A stretch of DNA of 64,000 bases from Toxonevra muliebris (taxonomy: Eukaryota; Arthropoda; Insecta; Diptera; Pallopteridae): positions 18,676,708-18,740,707 of the forward strand of contig OY829329.1 of NCBI GenBank assembly GCA_963691655.1, written 5' to 3'. A program made the position numbers and the translations under genes. Within the stretch, counting starts at the first letter, position 1. Each line of letters starts with the position of its first letter. The notes under the pieces are model-generated. The model was given only the letters and a program-made list of their open reading frames with translations. It was not told where the DNA came from and searched no databases. Of this stretch, positions 57,866 to 64,000 are shown piece after piece.

Positions 57866-59494
57866 TTCTCTCTCTCTGATTGCATATAGCTAAACTCACT
57901 GTAGGTGTAGAGACTATCAACAACAAAAAAAACACACAATAGAAAGAAAAATACTGCAAAAACTTCAACAGAAGACTTTAATGAGTTTAAAAACGCATTG
58001 AGAAAGTAATATAGAAAAAACTCTGTATGTGGTATTAATCGCGGCGGAAATGAATATAAAATACTTAAGGAAGTTTCATTTCTTTAGTGTATAGAGGCTG
58101 CACGTTTTAGTTTTTCTGAATGTCTTTGCTTACATGTATTTAATATGTTGGCATGTATCCGTCATTGAATACGGAACTGCGAAATTGTCCTTAAGTTCAA
58201 CAAATATGGAACGTTTTAATCACACGTGATATATACTATTATCTATTCACAGATGCATGTTTTTATTTATAAATTTTAAATTAGTAAATAAATAAATTTA
58301 ATAAAGCAGTTTAATCCAGAATTGTTTTCTATTGAATTCAATTCAATTTAAAAACTATTCATAACAAAGTTCACAAAATTCAGCTTATTTTTGCGCAGAT
58401 TTTTCATCAAAGTTTTTTAAATATATTTTTCCTCTTCAACACTAATCGGAAAGTGAACGTACTTTTAAAAAAGTTTATTAGAAGTCAGTGCAGAAAAATT
58501 GCAACTAGTGTAGTTAATTCAATATTATCATTGAATCCGTCTGCCGTCTTTCTCTTTGTTCTTTAGCTCCAAGCAGGGTATAAGGCCTCAACAAAACTCG
58601 TTCATTGTAATCGCTCGTTGGCCATTGTCTTCAATTCTCACTAACATTTTCTCTGGTTTATGGGTTTCTAAGTTTATTGAGGTCTTTCAGGTCGTTTTCA
58701 TGCCGGCGCTTCGTGGCAAATCTCAGTGGGGGTTTACTCAAAGTGTGACTGATCAATTTCCGCTAGCTACACTTGGCAACTGTTAAACTGAATCAGCAGT
58801 TATGACTTTGAAAACTAACCCTTAGATTTAATTTTCGTAGACACCTTGTTGTTTTGTTTTTGTTAGCATGGAGTTAACAAGTCAACGTTTGAAATGGTTT
58901 TTGACCATCGTTTTTTTAATTAAGATATGGATTAATGCTGTAGAATTTATTTTCGATACAACTTAAGTCTGTAGCGAATTTTACCCTTTTAAAGCAGACA
59001 TTTTTCCGATGATTGCATTTTCTTAAAAATAGTTGCATTATGAGCTGGGTCTACGCCCTCCATGGGTTGTTGTGCCATAATAGTAGTAGTATAAGTTTTT
59101 GGGGTCGCTGGTCACGAATCTGTTATTAGATTTCCAAAATTCAGAAATCCGAATTTAATATGGCAGACACCGAATTTATAAATTCTTAATGAAAGAGTAG
59201 TTTTTGGGCTCTTTGATTCCAAAATTTGTTATCAGATATTCAAAATTCAAGATGGTGGATCAAATATGGCATACCAAATTCGTAAAATCAACTTTAATCT
59301 TGATCCACAAAAACCGAAAAGATCTACTGCAAATATAGGGAAAATTATGATGATCTAGGTGGAATATTAATTATCCCACCGTGTTCGGAAGGATTAATTT
59401 CCTCACTGTTGTATGGCCAGAGAGTTCGACTTACACTTTTCAAGGTATATTAGAGAGGACTCTCCTTTTCTTTATTTCAGTGTTACTTCATAAC
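57866..59494. other. Intergenic, no gene seen
   Basis: AT-rich DNA. The ORF at 58556-58786 has no recognisable domain and no splice context. Confidence 0.45.
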
Positions 59495-59655
59495 ACCCGT
59501 CTCCATGAGCAATATTTCATTGCATGAAATGCAAAATTTGTTGTTGTTTCCCATATAAAATGAAAAAACACACAACATTTTTGTATTTTATACAAGAAAC
59601 AACCACAAATTTTAAATTTCATGCAATGAGTTGTTGCTCGTGGAGACGGGGGGTA
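59495..59655. mobile_element. Palindromic MITE, copy 2 (complete)
   Basis: The left arm ACCCGTCTCCATGAGCAATA, TTTCATTGCATGAAAT and TTTGTTGTTGTTTCCCATAT is mirrored by the right arm, which read in reverse gives CCCCGTCTCCACGAGCAACA, ACTCATTGCATGAAAT and TTTGTGGTTGTTTCTTGTAT. The arms are about 75 bp with a very short loop. About 160 bp in all, with no coding capacity. Superfamily unknown. Confidence 0.85.
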
Positions 59656-60153
59656 AGATCGACAAATTTCTTCGCCAAAAATCTTAAAATTTCAGTAGCG
59701 AGTAAAACAAATCTTTCAAGTTTACACTGATTTCAGCTTCTCAGCTACGGAGGTCAGTTAGAAACTGACACAGTATAAGAGTTTAATCTGGCTCTAGTAG
59801 AAGTAGTGAAAGAGGAAGAATAAAGAGAAAGAAGTGAGGAAAATTAAAAGAAAAGAAGAGAGAAAAGATATCCGAGGAAAAGTAAAATTGTGATGAGAGA
59901 GAAAAGGTAGTGCAAAAGTGTTATAGAAAAAGCGAGGAGGAGAGAAAGGGTTTGGGCTTACTATCATTCCATCAGGTTCGGACTCTTCCTTCAGAAAAAA
60001 AGAGGTAAATCCGACAACTTCAACTTCATAGCAGAGTGGAGGGTCAGCAGTTACGCTATTACCACATATAGCTATCATTAAAGCTCTATATTTCTTCTGC
60101 CACGAAGATCAGAAACCAAAGAGCAAATGAAAGCCTTCGTGCTTTGTAAACTT

Positions 60154-60230
60154 CATGGTAGAAATCTTCAAAAAATACGAGGTCGGGCATTCATGGTAAA
60201 AATCTTAAAAAAATACGAGGAGGGGCCATC
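60154..60230. repeat. Two-copy short tandem duplication
   Basis: CATGGTAGAAATCTTCAAAA plus AATACGAGGTCGGGC is repeated 37 bp later as CATGGTAAAAATCTTAAAAA plus AATACGAGGAGGGGC. It lies in an otherwise unassigned region (59656-61454) where I see no gene. Confidence 0.7.
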
Positions 60231-61454
60231 AGGAGAGCTGGACTTGACAGGTTTAACAATCAAATTGATAGCGAGTTTATCTCTGCTCCGCTTCGTGAAA
60301 ACCTCAATCCAAACCTTGTTTAAGACAAGTAGCCATGCTTGCACCCATGTGAACAGCCACCTTTGTAGTTACCCCGCGTTTACACGTGCAAGTAAAAACT
60401 CCTGTAAGTCCAGAATACGGAATTTTTTTTTCAATGTAAACAAAGCAAAAATGTGAACAAAGGTCTGGTATGACGTAGCCAAAAATTTTCAATATGGCGA
60501 ATCTGTTATATTCTATCATTCTTGCGAAAAATCGAAGAAATTTTCATTGCAAATGTGTGCTTGTATTAGTGAAAAAGTTAAAATGTATTGAGTTTTTTTG
60601 CTTTTTTTTTAAGAAAATACTCGTTTCATTCTTAATTTTAGCAGATTTTGAGAAACAAAATATGAGCACACTGCCGGTACGTTCATATAAAAAAAACTCT
60701 ACTCCCGACGCCGGCTCTCTCAGCATCGTCTCATATGCTCTTTGATTACAACAACCACATGGCTTCATTCGCTTGGATATACGAACTCGCCTCGTAACTT
60801 CCGTTTTTTCATATGCTAATAATAGCATTAACAATGCAGTTGCAGAAACTGATATATTTTATGACTTGTTTTTTTTTACAATCACGCGTTAAAATTTACA
60901 TGACAAAACGAATTAAAAGTTAGATATTTCGTTAATAAATAAAATAAATAAACTGACTGGGGATTTTTAAATCCTTACATAAATGCATAAAATATCCATA
61001 AAAACTCTTAAAAGTCTATAAAAAATCGGAGTCCATTTCACATACCTAGCTTACCGAATGACGTATTCTATATCTAAGAGAAATGGTAGTGAAAAAGTGT
61101 TATAAAGAGACAGAGAGCGAGGAGTAAGAAAGAGAATAAAAAAGTTCACAAATAAAAAAATTTAACCATTTTGGAGAATTCGAATTGAATATTTATTTAT
61201 TTTGCATTTTTTTTTTTTTTTGAATTTCGTGTTTTTCCAATACTTCAGATAAATTTACATACAAATATAATTTAAAGCCAATGCGATTACATTTCAAAAT
61301 AAGCTAATTCTTTAGCACAATATTAAATCTCATAATAAAAATATGAAATAACAAATAAATAATATAAATATAATAACAAATATTGAATATTTTCATATTC
61401 CAGTGATATGCATAAATATTTAATTTCACAACTCAGTGTTTTAGATATTATGTC

Positions 61455-62333
61455 TTAAAGTGCTGTTCTCATAAATAGAATAGCCAACATTGCGGCGGAA
61501 ACGATAATCCATGAATTCTTTAGCATGTTTGCTGTACTGTATTTGGCTACAAATTCATTGCATGTCAACTAAAATATATAAATAATATTAATTTTTCATA
61601 ATGAATAAAATAAAAATTTGTAGTACTAGAAAACTACTTTATTTAATATTTCATATGGATTATTAGCTTACCGGCTCAATAACATATTTCATCATTGAAT
61701 TGTGTTCGAATTTTGCTGCATCGTTAGAGCATTCCGCTTTTGCAATATTTTCAACGCAACGCATTGTCCTGATGGCCGAACTGAAATTACATGAAAATAC
61801 TGGAATTTATAATTTTCAATTTAGTTATTTGTATATTTATCATACCTGCACATTTCTTCCTTTGTGAAATCATCATGACTTGCAGATTTAACGTTTTTGA
61901 GTCCTAATTCTTCGCCGTATTTAGAAGCACATTCTTCAATTTTATTCGAAGTTTTCGTTGCACAGGCTTCATGTTTGATATATTCTATAAAACAAAAAGA
62001 ATAATATAAAATAAATTAGTACTCTATTTTAATTACACTGATTTATTTATACATATTCCTTAAAAAGAAATTCAATGTCACATCCATATAAAATTGATTC
62101 ATCAATTTAACAGCGTACAACTTTGAGCTCATTTTATTATTTGTTTCATATTTGCAAAATATTTTTCATTACAATATTTAAACTTACCATCTTTTAGGTT
62201 GCCAATACATGCGTCTTTAATGAAATCTAATCGTCCTCTCAAAAAGAATAAGATTACTTTCTGCGTTGTAGGATTATTTTGAAGGCAATTATTCGAAAAA
62301 TTTTCTACACATGCCACGCCGACAATCTTTTCC
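61455..62333 (-). CDS. Cysteine-rich insect protein, 3' four exons (5' part not found)
   Basis: The - strand exons are 62333-62188, 61984-61846, 61780-61672 and 61568-61455 (TAA). The phases chain correctly (1, 0 after joining AG|T, 0). The protein begins in view at GEKIVGVACVENFSNNCLQN and continues DFIKDACIGNLKDEYIKHEA, CATKTSNKIEECASKYGEE, EEMCSSAIRTMRCVENIAKA, ECSNDAAKF and VIEPLTCNEF. About ten cysteines are spaced in C-x(n)-C helical-hairpin fashion. It ends with NSWIIVSAAMLAILFMRTAL, a C-terminal hydrophobic tail that could be a GPI-anchor signal or a membrane span. No named family is recognised with certainty; it recalls secreted cysteine-rich proteins of arthropods. The first exon, expected to carry a signal peptide, was not found between 62334 and 64000. 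Confidence 0.8.
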
Positions 62334-63770
62334 CTATAAATAGAGAGAAAAAAAATAAAGAAATGAAAAAAAAACTCTTCAAAGTTTTCAAATATTTTTT
62401 TTTTATTAATGGTAACATGAAATTAGTAGTTTTTATTTTAAAAATCCATTTTTTCTCCTTTGGACTGACACTAACGTTCAATCAAAATATAATTGAGAAG
62501 GATATGGAATAGAGCGGTTCATTTTTCAATTTCTTTTCTAATCAAACTTTACATCTACTAAATTAATTTCTAATAGAATGGGAATGACGTTCTCTGGTTT
62601 TGTTTACTTTAACCAAATTTGGCCATCAGATTTTCGCAGCCCGTCCAGTTTTCGAAATAGTCCATCAGAAGCATAACCTAATTACATAGAATCATTAAAA
62701 TATTTATTAATTTCACTGTAGACGGTCCGCCTGCTAGTAGTGTTTGATCTTCCTGCTGCCTTTTAGATCCAATTTGGAAGTGGTGTAGATTATGTCATAG
62801 CCAGACTTTCTCAATATATCTCCCAGACTATTTTATTTTCACCTTGTGCTCCTTTTTCCTAACGATCTGAACAAACAATTGTCAGTGTATGCCAAATCTT
62901 CGAGGTAGTGATTGGTTTCTCACGGTTTGAGCAAATTTAAAAAATGTGTAAAATATACATAAATAACTGTATTGTCCTATGTTCCTTTCTCGCTCAGATT
63001 GCTGCGCAGTATGAAAGTGCTATTCTCAACAACAAAGAGAAGAAAGGCGTGTAAATTAAAAACCATAGTTTCTATGTATTTATATATGAGACACCACTTC
63101 AGATTCACTCGGTATATTTGGCTCAATTCTTATTGTTATTCGTAGCAAAATTATTTTTTTCTCTCATCGATTTTTTTTTGCTGGCAAAGGAGACGAAAGT
63201 GAACGAGTTAAAATCGGCAGTTTGCATCTCTGTTCCACTAAAAAATTGCAATAGAAATACAATATCTGTCCGTCGAAATCGTTGTCCATAAAAGCTGTCG
63301 CCGATTGAACAAGATAGCAAAAAGAATATGTAAAAATCGGTGAGAAAAATCGGGTACAAATTGGTTTGTGTAACAGCAAAAATAGAAAATACAGCGAAAA
63401 CCGAATCCAATTGTTCATTCGCAAAAGGCTTGCGTACACAAAAACTCACTACATTTTCTGCCGATGTCGATAAAATGACGTCAGAGTTCCTCTTGCAACG
63501 AACTTCTCCCGCCCACGCTCCTCCAAGCCAAAATGACTATTGATATTTTACTAAACATGTGTCATTTGAATGATTATACGGAAAAAATTATGTACAAATT
63601 ATTGTATGCCGAAAACTATGCTGCGCTTTTTATTTGTTTTTATGCAAATTTACCCCCTTTTTATGTAAAACATCGTAACATTTTGCGTTGCTCGTGTATT
63701 CATCACTTTACAAAAACAAAACAAAAGCAACGCAAAGTGTCACGACGTTTTGCATTCTTGAATTTTTCAT
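62334..63770. other. Region upstream of the visible cysteine-rich gene exons
   Basis: Either intron or promoter of the cysteine-rich gene. No donor-linked exon with a signal peptide was found on the - strand. ORFs at 63123-63449 (-) and 63340-63543 (+) have no recognisable domain. Confidence 0.45.
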
Positions 63771-64000
63771 TTATATATGAAGTGGTGTTGTATGGGAGGA
63801 TGGTGTTGCTGTTAACTGATCATGCCCATTTTCATAATTTTTCTTTTCGGAATTTCGATCTAAAATGGCTCATACCAAAATTTGTTGAGCTCAGGCGATT
63901 CCTTATATATTTCGTACTTTTGTATGGGCTGTTGACTGATTCCGCCTACTTTTAGGTTAGCAAAGATTTTTATCGCGATATCTTGCCTGCAACGGATTTT
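63771..64000. repeat. Probable dispersed fly repeat at the right edge
   Basis: It contains GTATGGGAGGATGGTGTTGC with TGTTAACTGATCATGCCCAT and, 120 bp later, GTATGGGCTGTTGACTGATT with CCGCCTACTTTT. This TATGGG..GTT..CTGAT..CGCCCATTTT pattern is common in dispersed fly repeats. The ORF at 63533-63955 runs through it, so I do not count that ORF as a gene. Judged by pattern only. Confidence 0.4.

Noticed and set aside
63533..63955. 140-codon + strand gene at the right edge
   Set aside because: Its 3' half lies in a probable dispersed fly repeat, and the translation has no recognisable domain.

Overview
This is nuclear DNA from an insect, most likely a higher fly (Brachycera) and plausibly a tephritid fruit fly. 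The DNA is AT-rich, the real genes are split by GT-AG introns, and most of the window is decayed transposons. Several repeats end in CCTAA-type tails (CTAACCTAACC). Genus and species cannot be fixed by reading alone.

Real genes. (1) A cluster of rolling stone (rost)-like multi-pass membrane protein genes lies on the + strand. Gene A has only its last two exons in view (1919-2362). These recur inside an apparently exact 4.78-kb duplication (7362-7805) that carries no 5' exons. Gene B (11050-27611, five exons) has a 15.6-kb third intron filled with transposons. Gene C (31673-40559, five exons) also has transposon-loaded introns. B and C share intron positions and phases. (2) Two conserved housekeeping genes lie in a row on the - strand: COP9 signalosome subunit 2 (CSN2/alien, 42038-45129, six exons, 444 aa) and alanine-glyoxylate/serine-pyruvate aminotransferase (47550-50792, three exons, 393 aa). 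(3) The 3' part of a cysteine-rich, probably secreted or membrane-anchored protein lies on the - strand at 61455-62333.

Mobile DNA by region. 1-10545: duplicated block with an inverted LINE remnant and a degenerate minisatellite. 11.9-15.5 kb: tRNA-derived SINEs, a hAT-type MITE, and a LINE remnant split by a full-length DD37D (maT) element with matching ends. 16.2-19.6 kb: an open 1132-codon RTE-type endonuclease/reverse transcriptase ORF whose RT catalytic motifs are destroyed, whose endonuclease motifs are kept, and which carries an internal coiled-coil duplication. 20.1-23.4 kb: a mariner DD34D relic, a SINE and a DD37E relic. 25.4-30.1 kb: LINE pieces in both orientations. 34-40 kb: a Tc1-like relic, LINE fragments and a tRNA-like sequence. 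40.6-41.9 kb: a DD37E element 60 bp past the stop of rost C. 46.3-47.2 kb: a putative Tc1-like relic. 48.8-49.8 kb: a satellite-like array in an aminotransferase intron. 52.9-60 kb: a deleted DD37E copy, another IS630-type transposase piece, a hAT C-terminus, a fold-back element interrupted by a LINE, and two copies of a palindromic MITE.

The best candidates for something new are the RT-dead but open RTE ORF, the fold-back/LINE composite at 56.2-57.5 kb, and the exact duplication at the left edge, which may instead be an assembly artefact.
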